Assembly: GCA_031365725.1 (NCBI GenBank)
Contig: JANLYQ010000073.1
Coordinates: 1-29,318 of the forward strand
Length of the DNA stretch: 29,318 bases
Reading direction: 5' to 3'
Origin: JANLYQ01 sp031365725
GTDB taxonomy: Bacteria; Actinomycetota; Actinomycetes; JACCUZ01
Part shown: positions 17,601 through 25,900 of the stretch, piece by piece
Position numbering within the stretch: the stretch's first letter is position 1
Layout: the number at the start of each line of letters is the position of its first letter
Notes under the pieces: model-generated
Told to the model about the DNA's origin: nothing
Database searches by the model: none
What the model saw: only the letters and a program-made list of their open reading frames with translations
Translations under genes and position numbers: made by a program

Positions 17601-20168
17601 GACTACAACGGGCTCTACGAGGCGCTGGTGCCGAGCACCGACACCTTCAACTGCCCCGTGCCCGCCGGTCCCTGCCCGAACATGTACCGCTTCGTGGGCA
17701 ACGACCCGGGACAACCGGGTGCCCTCAACGCGGACTACAACCCTCGGTTCCGCACCATCGCCACGAACTTCCAGGCCTGGCCTGGTCTCTACACGGTCAC
17801 CGACGAGGCGCCGACCCAGGTCGCCGCGACGGTCCTGACGCCGGACACCACGGTCGCCAACCGGACCATCTGTGACCTCGCCGCCAACTCCCCGCAGATC
17901 TTCGCGGTGGACCGGCCCTACATCCGCCAGCCGACCTTGGCGTCCCCGGACCCCCGGACCGTCACGGTCAAGGGGGTCGGCTTCGGAGCGACACCCGGTG
18001 TGCTCAAGGTGAACGACACCGTGGTCTCCGTCACGGCACCCAACTGGTCAGACACGAGCATCACCTTCACGGTGCCTGCGACGATCCCCGTCACCACCAT
18101 CGTCAATGGCCTCCCGGTTACGACCAACGTGCCGTTCAACGGAGCCCTGGCGCTCAGCATCACCAACACCACCAGCAAGCTGTTCACCTACAACGGCCTC
18201 ACCATCCAGGCTCTCGGTGCTTTCGTGAACAACACGAGGGGCCAGACCACCAGCAACCCCCAGCTCGCCGAGGTCGGTCCAGGCAAGCAGTACTCGACCA
18301 TCCAGGCTGCTCTCAACGCTGCCCTGCCGACCGGCAATCGTCCCTACTGGCTGGTCGTCGTGTGGCCGGGCACCCCGACCGTCGACGGCCCGCGGGGTGA
18401 GTACACCGAGAACGTGATCGTGCACCACCAGGTGCACCTCCAGGGCGTTGGCCCCGGCGGCTTCCAGGGCACGACCTACGTCCCCGGTTCCATCATCGAC
18501 GGCTCCGCCTTCAACCCGGACAACCCCGACGGCATCGCGTGGATCGCGCTGCTGGGCAGCCTGGCCTACTCCGGCAACGCGGCCGTCCCGGACGCAGCCG
18601 CCGTCACCGTGCTGCACGGCACCAGCGGGCCGAACCTGGTCCCGTCCACCTACGCCTTGACCATCGACGGCTTCACCATCACCGGTGGTGCCCAATCCAA
18701 CGTCGGCGTCAACGCCAACATCATCACCGGCGGCATCAAGACACCGTACGGCGCCACCGGTGCCCTGATCACCCAGGGCGGCGGTGTCTACGTCCACAAC
18801 AACGTCGCCGGCTTGCAGCTGACCGACAACGTCATCGTCGGCAACGGCGGCTCCTACGGCGGTGGCGTTCGGGTCGGCACCCCCTACGTCACCAACAACC
18901 GCAACACCGACCTCAAGCTCTCGCGCAACCAGATCCGGGACAACGGCGGGACCAACCTCGCCGGGGGCGTCGGCATCTTCGCCGGCAGTGCGGGCTACTC
19001 GGTGGACCACAACGCCATCTGTGGCAACCACTCCTCGGAGTACGGCGGCGCCATCTCGGCCTTCGGCTACAACGGCAGCAACGGCCTGGCGGCCACGGGC
19101 AACTCGATCGACCACAACCGGATCTGGTTCAACCAGTCCTACGACGAGGGCGGCGGCATCATGGTCGCCGGCGAGCTGCCTGCCGACCCGAACTCCCTCT
19201 CACCTGGCAGTGGTCCGGTGACCATCGACGCCAACGTGATCCAGGCCAACCTGGCCAACGACGACGGCGGCGGCATCCGGCTCCTGCAGGTCAGCGGCTC
19301 CAACGTCAGCCAGCCGGGCCGGATTGCCACGCCGACTCAGGTGCGCAACGCGCTCGGCACCATCGACATCACCAACAACACCATCGCCAACAACGTCTCC
19401 GCCCACGAGGGCGGCGGCCTGGCGCTCGACGACGCGGTGTTCGTCAACGTCGTCAACAACACCATCGCCAAGAACCTGACGACGGCTACGGCCGTCACCA
19501 GCGACGGCCAGCCGGCTCCTGCCGGCTTGTCCACCGGCCCGCTGAGCCTCCCGCTGCGGGCACGCCTCCTGAACAACAACGTCTTCAACGCACGGGCATC
19601 GATCCTGAAGTCGACCACGTACGGGAAGCCCACGCTGTTCAACGACATCTTCTCGGACAACCGGGCGGGAACCTTCGACGGCGGGACGGTCACCGGCATC
19701 ACAGCGGCCGACGCATTCGGGTGGGACATGGGTGCAGCGGACCACTCGGCCCAGCTCAGTCCGACGAACTCGGTCCTGCAGGCCGGAGCACTGAGCAGCG
19801 ACGTCGTCGCTTCGCCGACCAACAAGGTCGGGGTCGACCCGGGCTTCACCACCTCCTACGACGTGGGCGTCAGCCTCCTCAACCTGCGCACCTTCCCTGC
19901 CTTCCGGCAGGCGGTCATCGTGACCCAGCAGCTGCCTCCGAGCCTCTTGGGTGACTACCACCTGGTCGGTACCGCTTCACCGGCTTACGGCGGAGGCGCA
20001 GCCAGCAAGGCTGTGGTCTGGGGCTTGCCGTCGAACTCCATCCCGCCGGTGCCTCCCTTCGGCTACACGGTATTCGCGCCCTCGAGTGACATCGACGGGA
20101 ACGTCCGACCCAGTGGCGTGGCACCGCTCGTCCGCTACGACATCGGCTCGGACCAGCTCACTCCCTGA
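14682..20168 (+). CDS. Giant secreted SdrD-B-like / IPT-TIG / parallel beta-helix protein
   Basis: An 1828-residue exported protein. A signal peptide (RVVRALLGAALVTALLPAL, ending near AAAA at residues 36-40) comes first, then an unclassified beta-rich region (about 45-480) with carboxypeptidase-regulatory/Cna-B-like stretches. An SdrD-B-like domain from about 482 has the calcium-loop motif DANGNGKRDSGE. An IPT/TIG-like domain follows at about 1079-1178. A right-handed parallel beta-helix (about 1197-1760) has repeated NxIxxNxxxxxGGGI motifs, and the last residues, DIDGNVRPSG...YDIGSDQL, resemble the end of choice-of-anchor Q proteins. Histidine clusters H328/H330, H486/H488/H490 (HMHGH) and H1248/1249/1252 could bind metal. 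No LPXTG or membrane anchor is seen. ATG 14682 has GAGGAG 7 nt upstream, so it is preferred over GTG 14664. It probably acts as an extracellular scaffold or partner for the oxidases; its function is unproven. Confidence 0.88.
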   Translation: MGAIPMATTRVVRALLGAALVTALLPALQVATTSTAAAATPLASGAITLHVQSARSVNLGTGFVHKGDAVTSYKWLINKDDTGDPGTSADQGTATCLPTNELGVANSAYDPNNCPWPSVRATSGFAPIVAQGDETTLAAAPKVLSGLPGGKYLISVTADGFKIDGAHFTVNGGTQNVTVEMNPTPLPLSTLRIEVFNDNAPVDATYEVDAERGLAGFVAHLSDVFGPVSVDYYGNALCTKYLRVQILNGVTSNVAETVATEGLPIAFDANNKPIVDSSSTGVCTSDANGLIKIPNMGPNRMAATITPPVPAAGQTFQYVQTTTLEGGHDHDIWSQEGATGFDTEQTKGAELVPSVQFGFVKTQALSVPAVAPTGEIKGVAVSQLTYIGGKNGQVAPQTNLAGATTDGPIVNPWVALSDLNRGDQQVYVGRGAADGTFDIKNVPDGTYQLSLWDDPQDYILWSFNVEVKDGALTDVGQKAIVGWFTHMHGHVFIDANGNGKRDSGERGVPGFALTIRERDNTLMDQASNTVTTNDSGAYDIAETYPMGKFLVMEAFNTRYQTTGITYQADNEPTATTKLGAGVDLSFLPIIGLGSNVDWGVQPYAPNTNGGIVGTISYDTTRNELDAAQAASESYQPGIPDMTVRLYQSVPCSVTDPALVANQCRLGKEIVPLSVPDPADPTLTIINPDPNRGALVHGPEVIGADPLNPTSPYTSETYSPPSGCTARQYDGTILTGAEAGANADQLALPPAGNSNYFCVEAPMLGSAVGPGDDTPGAFGQTVNGNYGFGDLTPGDYIVAVDIPNNPVGGGKMYKATSEADVNVFDGDSYLPQSNFPPASPAIAGDPPAGAQPVPTPVQPPSQQAGIISPCAGPMQNVHVTNPAFVAGGGSPFEGQDKPSCTDKLVTVRNGQATAPNFNLFTDVPLPTHFWGLTLNDLGISLDRRSANYGEAQGIPNVPVGLYDSFGRLTYTTHTDYNGLYEALVPSTDTFNCPVPAGPCPNMYRFVGNDPGQPGALNADYNPRFRTIATNFQAWPGLYTVTDEAPTQVAATVLTPDTTVANRTICDLAANSPQIFAVDRPYIRQPTLASPDPRTVTVKGVGFGATPGVLKVNDTVVSVTAPNWSDTSITFTVPATIPVTTIVNGLPVTTNVPFNGALALSITNTTSKLFTYNGLTIQALGAFVNNTRGQTTSNPQLAEVGPGKQYSTIQAALNAALPTGNRPYWLVVVWPGTPTVDGPRGEYTENVIVHHQVHLQGVGPGGFQGTTYVPGSIIDGSAFNPDNPDGIAWIALLGSLAYSGNAAVPDAAAVTVLHGTSGPNLVPSTYALTIDGFTITGGAQSNVGVNANIITGGIKTPYGATGALITQGGGVYVHNNVAGLQLTDNVIVGNGGSYGGGVRVGTPYVTNNRNTDLKLSRNQIRDNGGTNLAGGVGIFAGSAGYSVDHNAICGNHSSEYGGAISAFGYNGSNGLAATGNSIDHNRIWFNQSYDEGGGIMVAGELPADPNSLSPGSGPVTIDANVIQANLANDDGGGIRLLQVSGSNVSQPGRIATPTQVRNALGTIDITNNTIANNVSAHEGGGLALDDAVFVNVVNNTIAKNLTTATAVTSDGQPAPAGLSTGPLSLPLRARLLNNNVFNARASILKSTTYGKPTLFNDIFSDNRAGTFDGGTVTGITAADAFGWDMGAADHSAQLSPTNSVLQAGALSSDVVASPTNKVGVDPGFTTSYDVGVSLLNLRTFPAFRQAVIVTQQLPPSLLGDYHLVGTASPAYGGGAASKAVVWGLPSNSIPPVPPFGYTVFAPSSDIDGNVRPSGVAPLVRYDIGSDQLTP

Positions 20169-20181
20169 CCCACCCACACGT

Positions 20182-20220
20182 GGCCTGGCCGCCGCAACCC
20201 CCCCTCGCGGCGGCCAGGCC
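20182..20220 (+). terminator. Strong 14-bp stem hairpin after the giant gene
   Basis: GGCCTGGCCGCCGC (20182-20195) pairs perfectly with GCGGCGGCCAGGCC (20207-20220) across an 11-nt loop. A pyrimidine-rich stretch with CCCTTTCCCC follows, but no clean U-tract. It lies 13 nt after the stop codon and before the first oxidase gene, so it should end or reduce transcription between them. Confidence 0.75.
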
Positions 20221-20313
20221 GCTTCGCCCGCCCTTTCCCCTTGCACCACACGCATCGCAGCACTCAGCAGTCCGCTCAGCTCAGCACGTTCCTTCTCGAA
20301 GCCGGAGACCATC

Positions 20314-21591
20314 GTGACCCAGGACATCTCAGCCGGACGTCTGACCCGACGCTCCCTGCTAGCCGGTGGCGCAGGCGCCGCGGGCGCGACGCTCCTCGGT
20401 GCGCGCCTCGTCGCGGCCGGCACCCCGGCCCGCGCCGCGGGCGGTCTCGCGACTGCCGCGGCGGTTGCTCACCCGCAGAAGTCGGTGCACCTCGTGGGCA
20501 CCGACGGCTGGGTGGCGATGCCGGACAACGCCCCGGCCGACCTGCCGTTCTTCCCGGACTCGCTGGCCCCCAGCGGATTCAACACCTATGTCTTCGGCTT
20601 CCGCGACGTGACGGGGATGAGCCCGGCGATGGTCGCCGCGCAGCGGGGCAAGGCGCAGATCAGCGCTCCGATGATGTCCTTCGACGAAGAGGACGACATC
20701 CAGATCACGCTGACGAACCTCGGCCTGCTGCAGCGCCCGGACCTCTTCGACGGCCACACCCTGCACTGGCACGGCTTCGTCAACGCCATCCCGCTGTTCG
20801 ACGGCGTGCCCGAGCTCAGCCTCGCCGTGCCGGTGGGCCGTGACTTCACCTACTTCTACCGTCCGCACGACGCCGGCACCTACATGTACCACTGCCACTT
20901 CGAGGACGTGGAGCACGTCCAGATGGGCATGACGGGCATGGTGTTCGTCCGGCCGAAGCAGAACAACGCACCGGTCAACGGCGACCCGATCGGCACCAAG
21001 TACGCCTACAACGACGGGGACGGATCCACTCGCTACGACCGTGAGTTCGCTTTCATGATCACCGAGCTGTGGTCGGCAGCGCACTACCGCGATGCGCACA
21101 TCCAGGTGAGCAACTGGACCGACTACGACCCCAGCTTCTGGCTGCTCAACGGCCGCGCCTACCCCGACACCGTCGAGGCGAACGGCGACCCGAACTCGAA
21201 CGCCGCGGGCCGGTTGCAGTACCAGCCGATCTCGTCGCTCATCAGGTGCAACGCCGGCGAGAAGGTGCTGCTGCGCCTGTCCAGCCTGGGCTACCAGAAC
21301 CACGCGATGACTGTCGACAACATCGACCTCATGGTGGTGGCCAAGGACGCCAGCCAGCTCAGGGGCCGTGACGGCACCCTCAACTACCTCACGACCAACA
21401 CCGTCGACGTCGGTCCTGGCGAGAGCCGCGACGTCATCTTCACCGCACCCGCGCCTGGGGAGTACCTGCTCTACGACCGCAAGTACTCCTACCTCGGCAA
21501 CGGTGGCGGCCCCGGCTACGGCGGCATGATGACGAAGATCGTCGTCTCCCCGGCCGCCACGCTGCCCGCACAGACCGCCGCAAACGCGTGA
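20314..21591 (+). CDS. Tat-exported multicopper oxidase subunit with type-1 copper site (MCO1)
   Basis: A 425-residue protein of two cupredoxin domains. The N terminus has a twin-arginine signal (RLTRRSLLAGG, Arg12-Arg13), implying Tat export. Domain 1 has GHTLHWHG (His148, His151, His153) and YHCHFEDVEHVQMGM (His193, Cys194, His195, His201, Met204/206). This is a complete HxxHxH plus HCH...H...M set, so it should hold a type-1 copper and half of a trinuclear cluster. The spacing Cys-x6-His is two residues longer than in typical laccases. Domain 2 keeps only His330 (NHAM) and lacks the Cys (LLYDRKYSY). GTG 20314 follows GGAG by 6 nt. The substrate is unknown: Mn(II), Fe(II), Cu(I) and organics are all possible for the family. 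Confidence 0.9.
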   Translation: MTQDISAGRLTRRSLLAGGAGAAGATLLGARLVAAGTPARAAGGLATAAAVAHPQKSVHLVGTDGWVAMPDNAPADLPFFPDSLAPSGFNTYVFGFRDVTGMSPAMVAAQRGKAQISAPMMSFDEEDDIQITLTNLGLLQRPDLFDGHTLHWHGFVNAIPLFDGVPELSLAVPVGRDFTYFYRPHDAGTYMYHCHFEDVEHVQMGMTGMVFVRPKQNNAPVNGDPIGTKYAYNDGDGSTRYDREFAFMITELWSAAHYRDAHIQVSNWTDYDPSFWLLNGRAYPDTVEANGDPNSNAAGRLQYQPISSLIRCNAGEKVLLRLSSLGYQNHAMTVDNIDLMVVAKDASQLRGRDGTLNYLTTNTVDVGPGESRDVIFTAPAPGEYLLYDRKYSYLGNGGGPGYGGMMTKIVVSPAATLPAQTAANA

Positions 21592-21616
21592 TCCCGCGAC
21601 TGACCGAGGAGATCTG

Positions 21617-22939
21617 ATGAATCTGGCACGCACCCTCAGGTCGCGGCGGCTGACGGCCGTGGCGGGCATCGGCGCGCTGTTGGCGGCCGCACTCGCGACC
21701 GCACCGTTGTCCGCACACGCGGCGTCGGGCACCTCCGAAGGCATCGCCTGCGACACCGATCCTCAGCAGGCGTTCTCGCTGACGGCGGAGGACGGCTATG
21801 TGTCGACCCCCGACGGCAACTCCATCTACATGTGGAGCTACGGCGCGAGCACCCGCGGCTTCCAGCTACCCGGCCCGACGCTCTGTGTGACCTCCGGCAC
21901 GAAGGTGACCGTGGTCCTGCACAACACTCTTCCCGAGGACACCTCGATCGTGTTCCCCGGGCAGAAGAACGTGCAGGCCGACGGCAACCCGGCCCAGCCG
22001 CAGAGCGACAGCGGCGGCTCGCTGACCTCGCTCGTGCAGGTCGCCGACAAATTCGACAGTGTGACGAAGGTTGGCGGCTCGGTGACCTACACCTTCACCG
22101 CCGGGACTCCTGGGAGCTATCTCTACAAGAGCGGCACTGACGTCGACAAGCAGGTCCAGATGGGCATGTACGGCGCGCTCATCGTGCGCCCTGCGGCCAG
22201 CGCCGGACAGGAGAACAACCGCGTCGACTCTGCCTTCAACCCTGACCACGAGTACGTCTTCCTGCTTTCCGAGGTCGACCCCGACGTGCACCTAGCGGTG
22301 GAGCGCAGCCAGCCCATCGTGTGGGGCAACTATCACGCGCGCTACTTCATGATCAACGGCCGGAGCATGCCGGACACGTTGGCACCGAACAACGCGGCGT
22401 GGTTGCCCAACCAGCCCTATGGCGCGCTCGTGCACATCAAGCCGTACGACTCGAGCTCGAACCCGCTGCCGGCCACGATCAGGTACCTCAACGCGGGCAC
22501 GGTCAACTACCCGTTCCACCCGCACGGCAGCGACGAACGCGTGGTCAACGTCGACGGCCACGCCCTCGCGGGACCGACCGGCCAGGACCTGTCGTACCAG
22601 AAGTACGACCTGGACGTTCAGCCCGGACAGACACTCGACGTGCTCATGGACTGGCGCGACGTCGAGGGCTGGAGCGCACTGACCAACCCGATCCCCACGC
22701 AGATCCCGGCGATCACCGACCAGCTGCTGGTCGGCACCGACACCTGGTTCAGCGAGAGCCCCTACCTCGGCACGAAGAACCCCACGCCGACGACCATCAC
22801 GAACAACAACGAGTGCGGCGAGTACTACCACATCGCACACAGCCACGCGCTCGAGCAGGCCACCAACTACGGGGCGACCTTCGGCGGGATGATGACGGTC
22901 TTCCGCATCGACCCGCCGGCCGGCTGCCCGACCAAGTAA
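21617..22939 (+). CDS. Multicopper oxidase-like subunit with trinuclear-site histidines but no type-1 Cys (MCO2)
   Basis: A 440-residue secreted protein (signal peptide ending near SAHA, residue 35) with two cupredoxin-like domains. In domain 1 the HxH and HCH positions are replaced (TSIVFPGQ; SYLYKSG), so it should bind no copper. Domain 2 has YPFHPHG (His301, His303) and YYHIAHSHALEQ (His405, His408, His410). The residue corresponding to the type-1 cysteine is Ser409, so only trinuclear-cluster ligands remain. ATG 21617 follows GAGGAG, 25 bp after MCO1. Its histidine set complements MCO1, so a joint active site is likely (inference). Alternatively it is a non-catalytic copper-binding partner. 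Confidence 0.88.
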   Translation: MNLARTLRSRRLTAVAGIGALLAAALATAPLSAHAASGTSEGIACDTDPQQAFSLTAEDGYVSTPDGNSIYMWSYGASTRGFQLPGPTLCVTSGTKVTVVLHNTLPEDTSIVFPGQKNVQADGNPAQPQSDSGGSLTSLVQVADKFDSVTKVGGSVTYTFTAGTPGSYLYKSGTDVDKQVQMGMYGALIVRPAASAGQENNRVDSAFNPDHEYVFLLSEVDPDVHLAVERSQPIVWGNYHARYFMINGRSMPDTLAPNNAAWLPNQPYGALVHIKPYDSSSNPLPATIRYLNAGTVNYPFHPHGSDERVVNVDGHALAGPTGQDLSYQKYDLDVQPGQTLDVLMDWRDVEGWSALTNPIPTQIPAITDQLLVGTDTWFSESPYLGTKNPTPTTITNNNECGEYYHIAHSHALEQATNYGATFGGMMTVFRIDPPAGCPTK

Positions 22940-22950
22940 GGACCGCTGCG

Positions 22951-25900
22951 ATGACTGGGAGCACTGTCATGACGTCTTCCCTCCCGGCCGACCGGCGCGC
23001 GCGCCGATCAAGCCGACTGCCCCGACCGATGTCGGCACTAGCTGCTGGCCTGGTCGCCGCCACGACACTGGCGACCGTGGCGGCTGCTGGTCCGGCGCAG
23101 GCGGCCGGAGCGCTGTCCTCCTCGGCGCGCGTGGCTGCGGTCGGGTCCTTGGCGGCTGCCGTAGCGCGGCCGATAGTCAAGCTGGCCGACCAGGGCTGCG
23201 ACAGGACCGGCACCGTCGCTTCCTGCGATCTCTACGCGCTGTCGGGCAGCACCTCGGTGCTGGGCACCGCCGTGCCGATCTGGGGCTTCAGTGGGACCAG
23301 CACCGCCGGTTCTGCCTCTGCACCCGGCCCGCTCCTGGTGGTCAATCAGGGCGACACGGTCAGCATCACACTGCACAACCAGCTGGCCGGCGAGAACGTG
23401 TCGCTGTCGCTGCCAGGTCAGACCCAGGTCAGCGCCACCGGTCTGCTCAACGGTGACGACGTCTCCGGTGTCGGCAACGGGGGCACCCGCACCTACACCT
23501 TCACGGCGAGCCGTCCCGGCACCTACCTCTACCAGGCCGGACACACCGACAACGGTGCCCGTCAGGTCGCGATGGGTCTTGCTGGTGCTCTCGTGGTGCT
23601 TGCGAGCGACGGCACGGCCAACGGCAACGCGTTCGACGACGAGGCCGTCGTGGTGCTCAGTGAGATCGACCCTGCGCTGAACGCCGCTCCAAGCTCGTTC
23701 GACATGCGCAAGTTCCACCCGGCGTACCGGCTGATCAACGGGAAGGCCTTCCCCTCGACCGACCCGATCAGCACCGACCAGGGCCGCACCGTCCTGCTGC
23801 GCTACGTCAACGTGGGATCACAAACGCACACGATGAGCCTGCTGGGCTCCACCCAGACCCAGGTTGCCTTCGACGGTCACCCGCTGAACTACTCGGCCGA
23901 GCAGGTCACCGCTGTCCTCGACCCCGGCACCACGACCGACTCACTCGTGCCGGTGCCGGCCGGACCGGAGGCCAAGCTCGCGCTCTTCGAGAGCGCGCAG
24001 CACCTGGACAACAACAACCAGGTCACCGGCGTCGGCTCCACCATCACCGCGTTCGGCGGCATGATGACGTTCGTCGACACCAACGCGCCGCCGCCGATCA
24101 CTGATGCCGTCGGGCCCAAGTCGCTGCACATCGCGATCAGCCCCAACCCGTCCAACGGTCTGGCGCCAGCGACCGTGACCGCCGACCTCAGTGAGGCCAC
24201 GACCGGCCACTCGAACGTCTCCGGTGCGGAGTTCCTCATCGACGACTTCACCACCATCGGACCGGGCTTCGGCACGGCGATGACCGGCACCTTCGGCACC
24301 GAGTCGGTCACCGGCATCATCGGAACGATCAGCCAGATCGTGCTCGACGGCCTCAGCGCCGGCAAGCACATCGTCTACGTCCGAGGTCTCGACTCCGCCG
24401 GCAACTGGGGCGTCGTCGGCTCGGCGGTCTTCAACCTGCCCAAGACCGGTCCGCTCACCAGTGGCGGCTCGGCCACCTCTACCCCCGCCAACGGCGTCCT
24501 GCCGGTCGCCATCAGCGCCACCGGCGACGACTCCGCAGCCGGCGGCACCCTCACCGACGGCGAGTACTACCTCGAGTCGGCCAACCCGGCGCCGGCCCCC
24601 GGCACGGCGACGCACATCACGCCGAACCGCATCGCGTCGGTAGTTTCTCTGGACGCCTCCATCGCGGGCGCTGATGTGGCCGCTCTCGGTGAGGGACTGC
24701 ACCACGTCTTCATCCGCAGCAAGGACAGCCTCGGCCTGTGGGGGCCGGTGCTCGACATCCCGCTCCCGGTCGACCTGCACGGACCGAACGTCGACGCGGC
24801 CAGCGTCTCGCCCAACCCGAGCAATGGCATCGTCACCGACAAGGCCAACCCCGGCAGCTTGATCATCTCTGCCTCGGCGACCGACCCGAACGCGGGGACC
24901 GGCGTGCCGATCAAGGTGGTGGCCGCTGAGGCCTTCCTCGACCCGAAGGTCGCAGTCCCCACCGGCGGCACGGGCATCCAGATGCTCGCTGTCGACGCCA
25001 AGTGGGACAGCCCCACCGAGTCGGTCTACGGTCTGATCCCGATCTCGGCGGTCAGGGCGCTCAGCATCGGCGTGCACACTGTCAAGGTGCGGGCCAAGGA
25101 CGCGGCCGGCACGTGGGGCCCGCTCTTCACGGTGAACCTGTACGTCGACAAGACAGCTCCTGTCCTCGGCGCACTCGCGGTGGTCCCTGGCAACACGGCG
25201 ACCGGGCCGGTGCCGAACGCGGCGCTCACCCTGACGGCGCCGCTGACGGAGACGGCCGTGACACCGGGGGGTGCGCTGCTCCAGGCCGCTGAGGTCTGGA
25301 TCGGCACCACCGACCCGGGAGCCGGCAAGGGCACCAAGGTTCCGTTCACCACTGTCGGCGGCAACGTCTCGGTCACCATGACCGGTCCGGCCACCTCGAA
25401 CCAGGTGAACCTCCGGGTCCAGGACATGGCAGGCAACTGGAGCAACGTGGTCTTCGCGCCAGTCGTCGTCTACATCCCGAACGCGATCTTTGGAGACACC
25501 TTCGACGCCGGCACGTTCGCGGCGTGGGCGGCGTCCACCGGAGGCGTGTCGGTGACGGCAGCGGCAGGCATCCCCGTCGGCGGGACGAACATGGGCTTCC
25601 AGCTCACCCTGCCGGGTGGGGCGGCCAACGCGGCGTCCTTCCTGACCGACAACACACCCGCAGCGGAGACGGCGTACAAGGCGAAGTTCGCCTTCAACCC
25701 GAACACGCTGACCACCGGGAGTGCGGTCGGCACCGCGATGACCCTGTTCGAGGCCCGCTCGGCCACGAACGCCCGGGTCTTCACGGTGCAGTACCACCGG
25801 ACCAACCAGGGACCAGCCCAGGTCCGGATCGTCATGGCGAGGTCCGGCGGCCTGGGTGCACTGACCAGCGCCTACCTCCCTGTCACCGGGGCCTCCACCA

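Noticed and set aside
14598..17714. Minus-strand open frame of over 1000 codons opposite the giant secreted gene
   Set aside because: It is an antisense shadow caused by GC-rich third positions. Its sequence is Val/Gly/Asp/Arg-rich with no domain, while the plus strand has a signal peptide, Shine-Dalgarno and recognisable domains.
19990..20168. Sortase or other C-terminal anchor on the giant protein
   Set aside because: No LPXTG-like motif, hydrophobic helix or basic tail at the C terminus, which ends VRYDIGSDQLTP.
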